Shown here one piece after another: positions 26,341 through 35,451 of a DNA stretch of 64,000 nucleotides. The first letter of the stretch is position 1. Each line of letters starts with the position of its first letter. Origin of the DNA: Bacillus rubiinfantis. GTDB taxonomy: Bacteria; Bacillota; Bacilli; Bacillales; Cytobacillaceae. The notes below the pieces were generated by a model, which saw only the letters and a list, made by a program, of their open reading frames with translations, was not told the DNA's origin and did not search any database. The translations under genes and the position numbers were made by a program. The stretch lies in contig CCFE01000025.1 in NCBI GenBank assembly GCA_000752035.1, forward strand, positions 35,001-99,000, read 5' to 3'.

Positions 26341-27403
26341 ACTGCGTCTCTCCCATTGAGGCAATTTGTTGGACAAATCCTGTTAAAATATAATCTGTAT
26401 CACTTGGTCCCGGATGGGCTTCAGGATGAAACTGAACCGTTTGCACTGGATAGAGTTTGTGCCGCAGTCCCTCAATCGAGCTATCATTGACATTGCGATA
26501 AGTGATTGCAAATTCGCGGCTGTCAACACTGTTATCCACAACAACATAACCATGATTTTGTGCGGTGATTTTTACTTTGCCTGTGGCCAATTCCTTTACG
26601 GGATGATTACCACCGCGGTGACCATACGCTAACTTCTCGGTCTTTGCACCGAAGGCAAGCGCGATTAACTGGTGCCCTAGACAAATCCCTAGAGAAGGGA
26701 AATGCTGACAGATTTTTTTTATTTCCGGGAACCATTGCTTTAGTGCCATCGGGTCCCCCGGGCCATTGCTAAAAAGGATTCCATCAGGGTTTAATGCTTT
26801 GATTTGTTGGAATGTTGTATGATAAGGCATAACAGTGACCGAGCAGTTTTCTGCCAGCAATGCCGTTAGGATTGACTTCTTATAGCCATAATCGATTAAC
26901 ACTACATGCGGACCACTATTTTTGAAAAATTCCGTCTCTTTAACCGATACTTGATCAACCCAAAATGGTACGGTCTCTGCAGCCGAAAAATTAACCTGTT
27001 TCGTTTTTCCAATATACCCCTTAACCGTTCCACGGCTGCGAATCGTTTTGACAAGTTGGCGTGTATCGACTCCGGCAATTCCAGCTACGCCTGCATGTAT
27101 CAGCCGCTCAGAAAATTTTTCCATACACTGGTAATGGCTAGGGGCCTCGCAAAGGTCCCCTAAGACAACACCAGCTAGCGCTGGGGCAAGGCTCTCATCG
27201 TCCAGACTATTGATGCCGTAATTCCCAATAATCGGGTAGCAAAAGGTCAGTATTTGCCCGGCATATGAAGGGTCAGTAATCATTTCTTGATAACCGGTCA
27301 TACTCGTATTAAAGACAACTTCTCCGAAAGTTTCCTGGGCTGCGCCAATCAGCACACCTGGAAATACTTCTCCCGTCTCCAAGGTAAGATAGCCTTGTTC
27401 CAC
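26327..27403 (-). CDS. carA: Carbamoyl-phosphate synthase small subunit, arginine type
   Basis: 358 residues. It is the glutaminase subunit that feeds ammonia to CarB. The nucleophile Cys is in GICLGHQLIA, and the His-Glu pair of the triad in QFHPEAHPGP. The GTG at 27403 is chosen: VEQGYLTLETGEVF aligns with the usual CarA N-terminus. A longer ATG start would overlap argD by more than 50 bases. The spacing to argD is four bases. Confidence 0.92.
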   Translation of the reverse strand: MEQGYLTLETGEVFPGVLIGAAQETFGEVVFNTSMTGYQEMITDPSYAGQILTFCYPIIGNYGINSLDDESLAPALAGVVLGDLCEAPSHYQCMEKFSERLIHAGVAGIAGVDTRQLVKTIRSRGTVKGYIGKTKQVNFSAAETVPFWVDQVSVKETEFFKNSGPHVVLIDYGYKKSILTALLAENCSVTVMPYHTTFQQIKALNPDGILFSNGPGDPMALKQWFPEIKKICQHFPSLGICLGHQLIALAFGAKTEKLAYGHRGGNHPVKELATGKVKITAQNHGYVVVDNSVDSREFAITYRNVNDSSIEGLRHKLYPVQTVQFHPEAHPGPSDTDYILTGFVQQIASMGETQYAVK

Positions 27404-27407
27404 TATT

Positions 27408-28610
27408 TCACGCGCCTTTCTCGATAGTTTGCATTGTTTTTTCCATCGCTTTAGTAAATTCATCTATTTCGTCCGTTGTGACCGTCAGCGGCGGCAGAAT
27501 TCGCACGACATTTGGTCCCGCAGTTAATATAAGCAGCTGATGGGAAATCGCCTTTTGAATTATTTCCCCGGCACTTACTTTATCCACAACCAGCCCTTTC
27601 ATGAGCCCTTTGCCGCGAACTTCACGAATGAAAGAGTAGGATTCCTGCAATTTCTGCAGTTGTTTATCCAGATAACTAGACATTTGCTTAGCATGTTCAA
27701 GAATTCCCGGTTCAAGTAGCTGTGTCACAGTTGCCACACCGGCAGCTGTTGCCAGTGGATTACCGCCAAATGTACTGCCATGGCTTCCGGGTTCAAAGCC
27801 TTTCGCTGCTTCGTTTTTGGCAATGATTGCGCCGATTGGGAAACCTGACCCCAATCCTTTTGCCAGGCTAATTACATCTGGTTCAATATTGTAGTGCTCA
27901 TAGGTAAACAATGTTCCTGTCCTGCCCATCCCTGTTTGGATTTCATCGACCATGAGAAGGATTCCCTGTGCTTGACAAATCTGCGCCAGTTTTTGGATCC
28001 ACCCCTCATTTGCCGGTATAACCCCGCCTTCTCCTTGAACAAGTTCAAGAAGTACAGCGGCGGGCTGAAGCTTTTCAAGCTCATCAAGTGCTGTAATATC
28101 GTTAAACGGCAAATAACTGAAACCTGGCATTAACGGAGCAAAACCGTGTTGAATTTTTTCCTGTCCGGTGGCTGTTAATGTTGCCAATGTTCTGCCATGG
28201 AACGACTGCTGAAAGGTCACGACTAGCGGGTTAGCATTTCCGTTGATTTTTTGCGAATAGCTTCTTGCTAGTTTTATAGCGGCTTCATTTGCCTCAGCAC
28301 CGCTGTTGCAAAAAAACACTTGATCACCGCAGCTGTTAGCAACAAGCAGACTCGCAAGCTCTTCTTGGTTAGGAATATGATAGAGATTGGAACAATGCCA
28401 AAGCTGCTGCAGCTGCTCCTCGAGCTTTTTCTGTACAGAGTCTGGGACATGGCCAAGATTACAGGTGGCAATCCCTGAGGTGAAATCTAAATATTGTTTA
28501 TCGTGATTATCCCACACAAAGCTGCCTTTTCCCTTTACAAGCGTGACTGGAAAACGATTATATACACTCATTACCGCTGATTGGGCGGTAGAACTATTTG
28601 TTGTCATCAT
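27408..28610 (-). CDS. argD: Acetylornithine aminotransferase
   Basis: 400 residues, a class III PLP aminotransferase that makes N-acetylornithine from the semialdehyde and glutamate. The PLP lysine is in SLAKGLGSGFPIGA, with DEIQTGMGRTG before it and FCNSGAEANEAAIK for phosphate binding. Its ATG overlaps the argB stop (ATGA). Two adjacent ATGs are possible starts. Confidence 0.95.
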   Translation of the reverse strand: MMTTNSSTAQSAVMSVYNRFPVTLVKGKGSFVWDNHDKQYLDFTSGIATCNLGHVPDSVQKKLEEQLQQLWHCSNLYHIPNQEELASLLVANSCGDQVFFCNSGAEANEAAIKLARSYSQKINGNANPLVVTFQQSFHGRTLATLTATGQEKIQHGFAPLMPGFSYLPFNDITALDELEKLQPAAVLLELVQGEGGVIPANEGWIQKLAQICQAQGILLMVDEIQTGMGRTGTLFTYEHYNIEPDVISLAKGLGSGFPIGAIIAKNEAAKGFEPGSHGSTFGGNPLATAAGVATVTQLLEPGILEHAKQMSSYLDKQLQKLQESYSFIREVRGKGLMKGLVVDKVSAGEIIQKAISHQLLILTAGPNVVRILPPLTVTTDEIDEFTKAMEKTMQTIEKGA

Positions 28611-29404
28611 GCGATTACCTCTTCTAAGACAATTTTTGTACCAATGTTTTTCCCATTTGAATAATCTAGCAAGCTATTTTTCTCAAAGCCGTTAATGATT
28701 GCTACTTCGGCAATGTTATGGACGAGACCATCAAGCGCTGCTTTTACTTTGGGAATCATCCCTCCATAAATTGTTTGGTTGCGAATCATTTCCTCGATAA
28801 TTGATTTTGACACTAGATCAAGCTTCATTTTTACCCCGTCTTTTTCAACTAAAATCCCGGGAATATCGCTGATAAAACAAAGATTGGCTCCTAACGCCTT
28901 GGCAACCGCCGCTGCGGCTGTATCGCCATTTATGTTATAGCGCTGACCGCTTGCATCAATTCCAATCGGGGAGATAACCGGAATCGAGCCTTGCTCGACC
29001 AACCCTTGGATAATATGATGATTCACTTCGATTACCTCTCCAACAAAACCGAGCAGTTTTGCATTTTTCGTCGGGACTGCTTGGAGTAAGCGGCCGTCCA
29101 CTCCACTGACACCAATGGCACTGCCTCCGGCTTCAATGATATTGCGCACCACCTGCTTGTTAACCATACCGCTTAATACCATCTCGACAATATCTAATAC
29201 TTCATGGTTGGTAACGCGGAGCCCATTTACAAATTCAGTCTTAACTTGCAAACTTTGCAGCAATTGATTAATAAGCGGCCCGCCGCCATGAACAATCACT
29301 GGCAACCATTCCCCCGATTGTCTTAGTGAAATAACCTCTTCATAAAAGGATCTTGGTAAATTCTCCAATACGCTGCCGCCGCACTTAATGACTAAGTAGT
29401 TCAT
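28607..29404 (-). CDS. argB: N-acetylglutamate kinase
   Basis: 265 residues of the amino-acid kinase fold, with IKCGGSVL at the start and VIVHGGGPLINQ for the substrate loop. It phosphorylates N-acetylglutamate. It lacks the N-terminal helix extension of arginine-inhibited hexameric kinases, so feedback probably acts elsewhere (at ArgJ or transcription), as in other linear/cyclic-pathway Bacillus strains. Confidence 0.95.
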   Translation of the reverse strand: MNYLVIKCGGSVLENLPRSFYEEVISLRQSGEWLPVIVHGGGPLINQLLQSLQVKTEFVNGLRVTNHEVLDIVEMVLSGMVNKQVVRNIIEAGGSAIGVSGVDGRLLQAVPTKNAKLLGFVGEVIEVNHHIIQGLVEQGSIPVISPIGIDASGQRYNINGDTAAAAVAKALGANLCFISDIPGILVEKDGVKMKLDLVSKSIIEEMIRNQTIYGGMIPKVKAALDGLVHNIAEVAIINGFEKNSLLDYSNGKNIGTKIVLEEVIA

Positions 29405-29420
29405 TAACTTTGTTTCCCCC

Positions 29421-30650
29421 TTATGTGCGATAGGATGCGTTGATTTTTACATAATCGTATGTTAAATCGCATCCCCAAGCAGTTGCACTGTCTTGCCCTT
29501 GATTTAGCTCAACAAGAATTTGGACATTCTCCTGCTGCAAATGCTGCTTCACCGTTTCTTCACAAAAGTGAGTTGGTAAACCATTCTCAAAAACGGTGCT
29601 GTCGCCAATCGATACTTTAATATTGTTTGGGTCTACCGGAACTCCGCTATAACCAATGGCGGTCACAATCCGTCCCCAGTTTGCGTCTGTCCCATAGATT
29701 GCTGTTTTAACGAGATTAGAAGAAATAACCGCTTTTCCGACTGCTCTTGCTCCATTCTCACTAAAAGCACCTGTGACTTTAACCTCAATCAGCTTTGTCG
29801 CGCCTTCACCATCGCGGGCAATCTTTTTCGCCAGCGCCTCACAGACAATCTTTAATCCTTGTTTAAAAACGCCCCAATCAGGATGCTCACTAGTCAGCAG
29901 TTCATTACCTGCAAGACCGTTTGCCATAACGACCACCATGTCATTTGTACTCGTGTCGCCATCAACGGTAATCATGTTAAAGGTTTGATTGGTGACTTCT
30001 TTTAAGGCCAGCGATAAATCTTCATGGGCGATGTTCGCGTCCGTTGTGACAAATCCGAGCATTGTTGCCATATTCGGATGGATCATCCCTGAGCCTTTTG
30101 CCGCTCCGCCAATACTAATTGTTTTGCCGTCTATTTTAAGCTGGACAGCGATTTTCTTTACCGCCAAATCGGTTGTTAAAATCGCTTGGAGAAAATTATT
30201 CACGTCTTCATGTTCAATATTTAGAATTTGCTTAATTCCGCTCGTTACTTTCCCCATTGGCAGCAGCTCACCAATCACACCTGTTGACGTGACCGCAACT
30301 AAGTGATCGGCAATTCCAAGCTCGCTGGCAAATCCTTTTTGCATTTCATAGGCGTCTTTTAGGCCTTGTTCACCTGTACAGGCATTAGCATTGGCTGAAT
30401 TAACGAGGATGGCCTGAACCTTATGTTCCTTTGCCATGCTTTCTTGTGTAACAACAAGCGGGGCAGCCTGAAATATATTCGTCGTATAAACACCTGCAGC
30501 AGCTGCCGGTACTTCTGAAACAATATAGCCTAAATCAAGCCGCTTTTTCTTTAAACCGCAATGCAGGCCGCCCGCCTTAAACCCCTGTGGTAATGTCACA
30601 CTCTCTTCTTCAAAAATGACAATCTCTTGACTTGTTGTTACCTGTGCCAA
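29421..30650 (-). CDS. argJ: Bifunctional ornithine acetyltransferase / N-acetylglutamate synthase
   Basis: 409 residues. It recycles the acetyl group from acetylornithine to glutamate. The precursor self-cleaves before a Thr in the MATMLGF motif (residues around 188-194), giving alpha and beta chains; KGSGMIHPNMATML is intact. The start codon is TTG at 30650, with GGAGG ten bases before it. Confidence 0.95.
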   Translation of the reverse strand: MAQVTTSQEIVIFEEESVTLPQGFKAGGLHCGLKKKRLDLGYIVSEVPAAAAGVYTTNIFQAAPLVVTQESMAKEHKVQAILVNSANANACTGEQGLKDAYEMQKGFASELGIADHLVAVTSTGVIGELLPMGKVTSGIKQILNIEHEDVNNFLQAILTTDLAVKKIAVQLKIDGKTISIGGAAKGSGMIHPNMATMLGFVTTDANIAHEDLSLALKEVTNQTFNMITVDGDTSTNDMVVVMANGLAGNELLTSEHPDWGVFKQGLKIVCEALAKKIARDGEGATKLIEVKVTGAFSENGARAVGKAVISSNLVKTAIYGTDANWGRIVTAIGYSGVPVDPNNIKVSIGDSTVFENGLPTHFCEETVKQHLQQENVQILVELNQGQDSATAWGCDLTYDYVKINASYRT

Positions 30651-30718
30651 TGAAATTTCCTCCTATTCATCCTTTGGTTAGTTTGTAGTTAATTGACCGT
30701 TCGTTTTTTTAAAATACA

Positions 30719-31756
30719 TTATGGATACATTGGTAATTGCGTAAGGCCAGTTTGTTCCTCCCAGCCAAACATGATGTTCATATTTTGGATTGCTTGACCG
30801 GCAGCCCCTTTCACTAGGTTGTCAATCACTGAGATGATGGTGAGCCGGTTTGTTCGCGAATCCACATGCAGGCCGATGTCACAGTAATTGCTTCCGAGCA
30901 CTTCTTTCGTTGCTGGAATCGTTCCCGCAGGTCTGACCCTGACAAATGACTTCTGCTGGTAAAATTCTTCGTATATATTTACGACTTCCGCTGTTGGAAT
31001 GTTCTTGTTTAAATTTAGATACATTGTGCACATGATTCCTCTTGTCATCGGTACCAGATGTGTTGTGAAGGTAATCGTGATGGAGTTTCCTGTTGTATCT
31101 TCGAGGACTTGTTCTATTTCTGGTATATGTTGGTGTGCGCCTAATTTATATGCTTTTAAATTTTCATTTATCTCAGCGTAATGAGCGGTCAAAGATAGCC
31201 CCCTGCCTGCACCGGAAACGCCTGACTTGGCATCGATGATGATAGATGATTCATCGGCAATATTGGTTTTTAGGATTGGGTGTAAGCCTAAAAGTGTTGC
31301 CGTTGGATAACAGCCCGGATTGGCAATTAAAGACGCCGTCTTAAGTTGTTCCGGATAGATTTCTGAGAGTCCATAGATTGCTTGGTTAAGATAATCTTGT
31401 GAAGGTGCCTGGTGCCGGTACCAAGTCTCGTAGTCTTGCTGCGACCTCAGCCGGAAATCCCCTGATAGATCAATGCATCTTATTCCTGCATCCATTAACT
31501 GTGGAACCAGTTTACTGCTTACACCAGATGGCGTTGCCAAAAAGACTACCTGATGTTCTTCGGCAATTTCTTCTGGTGAGAATTCACTCATAGGCTTTTC
31601 AATAATTCCCGTTAAATGCGGATAGCTGTCACTTAAGTTCGCTCCAGCCTGTGAGTTCGATATAACACAACCAATCTCAATATTTGGGTGCTGGTGCAGG
31701 AGGCGTATTAGCTCAATCGCTCCGTATCCCGTCCCGCCAATAATTGCCGCTTTCAT
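30719..31756 (-). CDS. argC: N-acetyl-gamma-glutamyl-phosphate reductase
   Basis: 345 residues. It reduces acetylglutamyl phosphate to the semialdehyde with NADPH. The nucleotide loop is GGTGYGAIELIRLL, and the active-site Cys is in NPGCYPTAT. It is the first gene of argCJBD-carAB, with tandem ARG boxes over its promoter. Confidence 0.96.
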   Translation of the reverse strand: MKAAIIGGTGYGAIELIRLLHQHPNIEIGCVISNSQAGANLSDSYPHLTGIIEKPMSEFSPEEIAEEHQVVFLATPSGVSSKLVPQLMDAGIRCIDLSGDFRLRSQQDYETWYRHQAPSQDYLNQAIYGLSEIYPEQLKTASLIANPGCYPTATLLGLHPILKTNIADESSIIIDAKSGVSGAGRGLSLTAHYAEINENLKAYKLGAHQHIPEIEQVLEDTTGNSITITFTTHLVPMTRGIMCTMYLNLNKNIPTAEVVNIYEEFYQQKSFVRVRPAGTIPATKEVLGSNYCDIGLHVDSRTNRLTIISVIDNLVKGAAGQAIQNMNIMFGWEEQTGLTQLPMYP

Positions 31757-31783
31757 CTCTTTCCACTCCTAGGTAACGTTGAT

Positions 31784-31822
31784 AATGAATTATTATACAT
31801 AGTTATATATAATTATTCAATA
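31784..31822 (-). promoter_or_regulatory. Tandem ARG boxes and promoter of argCJBD-carAB
   Basis: The minus-strand promoter-proximal box (31784-31801) is TATGTATAATAATTCATT and fits the ARG consensus at all fixed positions but the last. The distal box (31805-31822) is TATTGAATAATTATATAT. They are three bases apart. The promoter TTGAAT - 17 bp - TATAAT runs through both boxes. Confidence 0.88.
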
Positions 31823-31922
31823 CAAAACAGTTTTATTTTTCAGTTTATTTTTGTATGCGGTTACATAGAAAAAGCCGGATTGCGGCAAACAACCCAGCAT
31901 TAATACGCTTTTATTATTCTAA

Positions 31923-31963
31923 TAAAAAAGCACATCTTCCTTTTTACTTGGTTAGATGTGCCT
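31923..31963 (-). terminator. Terminator of aroK-aroD
   Basis: GCACATCT and AGATGTGC followed by TTTTTT on the minus strand, about 40 bases past the aroD stop. Confidence 0.8.
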
Positions 31964-32002
31964 TATATGAGTAATAACCCCACTAATAATATTCGTAAAA
32001 AA

Positions 32003-32764
32003 TTAATTTTTATGCAATAGTGCTAATACAGCCCTCAGGTCAGAGATAGGAATTTGCCCTGGAGCCGATTCTTGCCCAGCTGATGCAAAGGTTAGTGCTG
32101 AGCCGAAGACTTCCCCTGCAAGTCTTGTTATCATGCCTTTCGCACCCATAGAGATAGTGATTAACGGCCTGTCCGCGTATTGTTCAAACATTGTATTTGT
32201 CGCATCCATTAACGTCAGAACATCAGCTGAACATGTTGGCATTACTGCAATCTTAGGCAGGTCAGCACCAAGTTCTTGAGCCCGGCACAGCCGCGAAATA
32301 ATCTCTTCTTTTGTTGGTGTCTTGGTAAAATCATGGTTGGAGATAATCACGAATATATCTTTCGCGTGAGCTTTGTTTAACAATGTAGTAATCAGTTTCT
32401 CCTCTTGGAACAGCTCTATATCAATAATATCGGCCGCATTGGACTCAATTACAGTATTATTTACATGCATATAATCTGATGGGCTAAGTTCAATTTCGCC
32501 ACCTTCCTTTGCACTTCTACATGTAAAAATAAGCGGGATGTCCTCGAGGATAGAGCGAATGTTACGTAATATTTCCAATACTTTATTGGTATTGTTTATG
32601 TCTGCAAAAAAATCAACTCGCCATTCAACAATATCTGGGTGAAGCTCTTTGACTGCTCTTGCTTGCTCTACTATTTCCATAGAAGTACGTCCCACTAGCG
32701 GAACGCAGATCTTCGGAGGTCCTTCACCAATCGTAATCCCACGAATTGCTATCGCTCTTTTCAT
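32003..32764 (-). CDS. aroD: Type I 3-dehydroquinate dehydratase
   Basis: 253 residues. It dehydrates 3-dehydroquinate in the shikimate pathway (or in quinate breakdown). This is the class I aldolase-like enzyme: the Schiff-base Lys is in DLPKIAVMPT and the catalytic His in IISNHDFTKTP. It overlaps aroK by four bases, so the two are coupled. Confidence 0.94.
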   Translation of the reverse strand: MKRAIAIRGITIGEGPPKICVPLVGRTSMEIVEQARAVKELHPDIVEWRVDFFADINNTNKVLEILRNIRSILEDIPLIFTCRSAKEGGEIELSPSDYMHVNNTVIESNAADIIDIELFQEEKLITTLLNKAHAKDIFVIISNHDFTKTPTKEEIISRLCRAQELGADLPKIAVMPTCSADVLTLMDATNTMFEQYADRPLITISMGAKGMITRLAGEVFGSALTFASAGQESAPGQIPISDLRAVLALLHKN

Positions 32765-33279
32765 GGTTTCAGTTCCCCCTTTTGCAAAATTTCCGTAATA
32801 ACCTCTTGCGGACTTTTGGCATCAACGGCGATGTTAAGGTGATGCTGGGAATAAATTACTTGTCGAATAGTGAATAGTTCTTTGATTTCTTCCAGTGTTT
32901 TACCATGGAGAACCGGGCGGCTGTCGTGGATTAAACTGAGCCGGTCCTGCCAATTTTCAAATAAGATACTTAGATAAATAACATTGCATGTCGCTAAACA
33001 AAGATTCTTAATATCTTCTTGTAAAAAAGCGCCGCCGCCAACTGAGATAATTTGATATTTTTCTTCAACCAAACGAGTAATCAGTGCCTTTTCCCGATCT
33101 CTGAACACTTGTTCACCAAAGTGGTGAAAAATTTCCGATATTGGCATTTGAAACTCTTTTTCGATTTCATCATCAACATCCACGAAAGTCCAATTTAGTT
33201 TGTCTGCGAGCAGCCTGCCGATGGTTGTTTTCCCTACCCCCATAAAGCCAATTAACACGATACTTTTTTCTCTGTCCAT
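32761..33279 (-). CDS. aroK: Shikimate kinase
   Basis: 172 residues. Walker A is GFMGVGKTTIG, the shikimate-binding DVDDEIE follows, then SVGGGAF and the lid Arg in HDSRPVL. It phosphorylates shikimate. GGGGGATG lies before the ATG. Only this pair of shikimate genes is here. Confidence 0.94.
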   Translation of the reverse strand: MDREKSIVLIGFMGVGKTTIGRLLADKLNWTFVDVDDEIEKEFQMPISEIFHHFGEQVFRDREKALITRLVEEKYQIISVGGGAFLQEDIKNLCLATCNVIYLSILFENWQDRLSLIHDSRPVLHGKTLEEIKELFTIRQVIYSQHHLNIAVDAKSPQEVITEILQKGELKP

Positions 33280-33396
33280 TTTTCATCCCCCAAGGTTACA
33301 GAACAATCTTTTAGATTATTATAATTCTTAAGACTATGTAACACAAAAACTATTTCTTTGGTATAAAGGAGTATAAACTTTCCTTGTTCCCAATCG

Positions 33397-33420
33397 AAAA
33401 AAGACTCCCAAGCGGAGCCT
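33397..33420 (-). terminator. Terminator of the app operon
   Basis: GGCTCC - GCTT - GGGAGTC then TTTTTT on the minus strand; one bulge. Confidence 0.7.
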
Positions 33421-33423
33421 CAG

Positions 33424-34323
33424 TTAGTTTTTCATCTTCGGATCAAGCACGTCACGCAAGCCGTCACCCATCAAGTTAAAGCCGAGTACAGTTAACATAA
33501 TAGCCATACCAGGGAAAAATAATGTCCAAGGGGCGTTAGTAATATAGTTTTTCGAGTCAGCGAGCATTTTCCCCCACTCCGGTGTTGGTGGCTGGGCGCC
33601 TAATCCAAGGAAACCAAGGGCCGCGGCCTCAATAATCGCCGTGGCAATTGCCAAAGTAGCCTGGACAATCACCGGGGAAATACTATTCGGTAATATATGA
33701 CGGAAAAGGATTCGCGAATCACGCATGCCAATCGCCCGCGCTGACATAATATATTCCTCCTGCTTAACACTTAACACTTTCGAACGCACTAAGCGCCCAA
33801 AGTTAGGGATATTAATGACGGCAATGGCAATCAGGGCATTTTGCAATGATGGCCCGAGAATTGCTACAACTGCAATTGCGAGCAGAATACTAGGAAAAGC
33901 CAGCATAATATCAAAAATTCGCGAAATAATTGTATCAATCCAGCGACCATAGTAACCGGCAACAATACCAAGGAAAGTCCCGACAACTACCGAACCTAAC
34001 ACCGAGAAAAAGCCAACCCACAAGGAGATTCTTGCTCCATACAATACTCGTGAAAAGATATCGCGGCCAAAGTCATCAGTTCCAAACCAGTGCTTGCTTG
34101 ATGGTGCCTGCATCCGCTCAGACATCACTTGCTCCTTAAAGCCATATGGTGCTATCCATGGAGCAATGATGGCAATAATGATGAAAAATAGCACAATTGC
34201 CAGACCAATAACTGCCAGCTTATTTTTATAAAAGGAGCGCCAGGCCTCTTTCCATGGCGGGATAAACTTTTCTTCGACTGGTGAGGATGGTATTTCTGCT
34301 GTGTTTTTTGCAAGTTCTGCCAT
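33424..34323 (-). CDS. appC: Oligopeptide ABC transporter permease (AppC-like)
   Basis: 299 residues. A DppC/OppC-type permease with an N-terminal soluble stretch and about six membrane helices; the motif GTDDFGRDIFSR and the EAA loop EAAALGFLGLGAQPP-type segment are present. It pairs with AppB as the channel. It is the last gene of a unit ordered D-F-A-B-C, the order of the B. subtilis app operon. Confidence 0.9.
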   Translation of the reverse strand: MAELAKNTAEIPSSPVEEKFIPPWKEAWRSFYKNKLAVIGLAIVLFFIIIAIIAPWIAPYGFKEQVMSERMQAPSSKHWFGTDDFGRDIFSRVLYGARISLWVGFFSVLGSVVVGTFLGIVAGYYGRWIDTIISRIFDIMLAFPSILLAIAVVAILGPSLQNALIAIAVINIPNFGRLVRSKVLSVKQEEYIMSARAIGMRDSRILFRHILPNSISPVIVQATLAIATAIIEAAALGFLGLGAQPPTPEWGKMLADSKNYITNAPWTLFFPGMAIMLTVLGFNLMGDGLRDVLDPKMKN

Positions 34324-34341
34324 TTTCTCGCTACCTCCCTT

Positions 34342-35349
34342 TTACTTAGTGAATTTTATACGTGGATCAATAAAGACATATAATAAATCTACAATTAGAT
34401 TGATAAAGACAAAAATGGCGGCAATAATTAAAATGCCGGACTGAATCACCGGATAATCGCGGAAACCAATGGCATCATATAAATACCTGCCAATTCCAGG
34501 CCAGCCAAAGATTGTTTCAGTTAAAATTGCGCCCCCTAATAATAAACCAGTTTGCAAGCCAATAACGGTCAACACAGGGATAATCGCATTTTTTAATGAG
34601 TGCTTGTACACCACCCAGAACATCTTCAACCCTTTTGCGCGAGCGGTTCGAATATAATCAGATTTCATTACTTCAAGCATCGTCGCCCTGGTCATTCTCG
34701 CAATAATCGCCATCGGAATCGTCGCTAAGGCAACGCTCGGTAAAATTAAATGCTGCAAAACTGTTGTAAATTGGTCAAACCTTCCCTGCAATAAAGTATC
34801 AATTAAATAAATATTGGTGATAGCCGTCACCGGGTCACGAACATCCTCTCGTCCTGTCGTCGGCAGCCAGCCTAATTCGATTGAAAATACCCATTGTTCC
34901 ATTAGACCTAACCAGAAAATTGGCATTGAAACACCAATAAGTGCTAATACCATCGCGCCATAGTCAAACCAAGATTTCGAAAACCACGCACTGATAATGC
35001 CTGCATTTACACCGATGACCACGGCAATAATCATCGCCACAACCGTTAATTCCATTGTTGCTGCCAAGTATGGCCAAATTTCCTCACTAATCGGTCCCCT
35101 TGTACGCAAGGAGGTTCCTAAATCGCCTTGCAATAGTGCCTGAATATAGTCAAAGTATTGTATGTACCATGGCTGATTAAGTCCTAACTGCTGCGTCAAC
35201 TCGGCAATTGCTTCTTTTGTAGCGCGCTGTCCCAAGATGACTTGAGCCGGATTCCCGGGAATAGCATGGATAATTGCAAACACAATCAGTGTCATCCCAA
35301 TCAGTACCGGTATAAGTGAAAAAATTCGCCGGACTGTATACGTAAGCAT
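34342..35349 (-). CDS. appB: Oligopeptide ABC transporter permease (AppB-like)
   Basis: 335 residues, with the DppB/OppB opening (RRIFSLIPVLIGMTLIVF), six predicted membrane helices and the EAA loop near ARAKGLKMFWVV. The ATG at 35349 is preferred because the longer GTG start lies inside the GAGGTG ribosome site. A hairpin separates it from appA. Confidence 0.9.
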   Translation of the reverse strand: MLTYTVRRIFSLIPVLIGMTLIVFAIIHAIPGNPAQVILGQRATKEAIAELTQQLGLNQPWYIQYFDYIQALLQGDLGTSLRTRGPISEEIWPYLAATMELTVVAMIIAVVIGVNAGIISAWFSKSWFDYGAMVLALIGVSMPIFWLGLMEQWVFSIELGWLPTTGREDVRDPVTAITNIYLIDTLLQGRFDQFTTVLQHLILPSVALATIPMAIIARMTRATMLEVMKSDYIRTARAKGLKMFWVVYKHSLKNAIIPVLTVIGLQTGLLLGGAILTETIFGWPGIGRYLYDAIGFRDYPVIQSGILIIAAIFVFINLIVDLLYVFIDPRIKFTK

Positions 35350-35415
35350 GTAATTCACCTCTTTTTGTCGGCTTTTGAAAAGTTCTTTTTTTGGTCACAG
35401 CAACGGTTTGTTAAC

Positions 35416-35445
35416 AAAAGGGGAGGCAAAGAAACCTCCCCTTTT
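35416..35445 (-). terminator. Intercistronic terminator-like hairpin after appA
   Basis: AAAAGGGGAGG and CCTCCCCTTTT, 11 bp, with a short T tail. It should cut transcription of the downstream permeases so that binding protein is made in excess. Confidence 0.8.
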
Positions 35446-35451
35446 CCTAGC

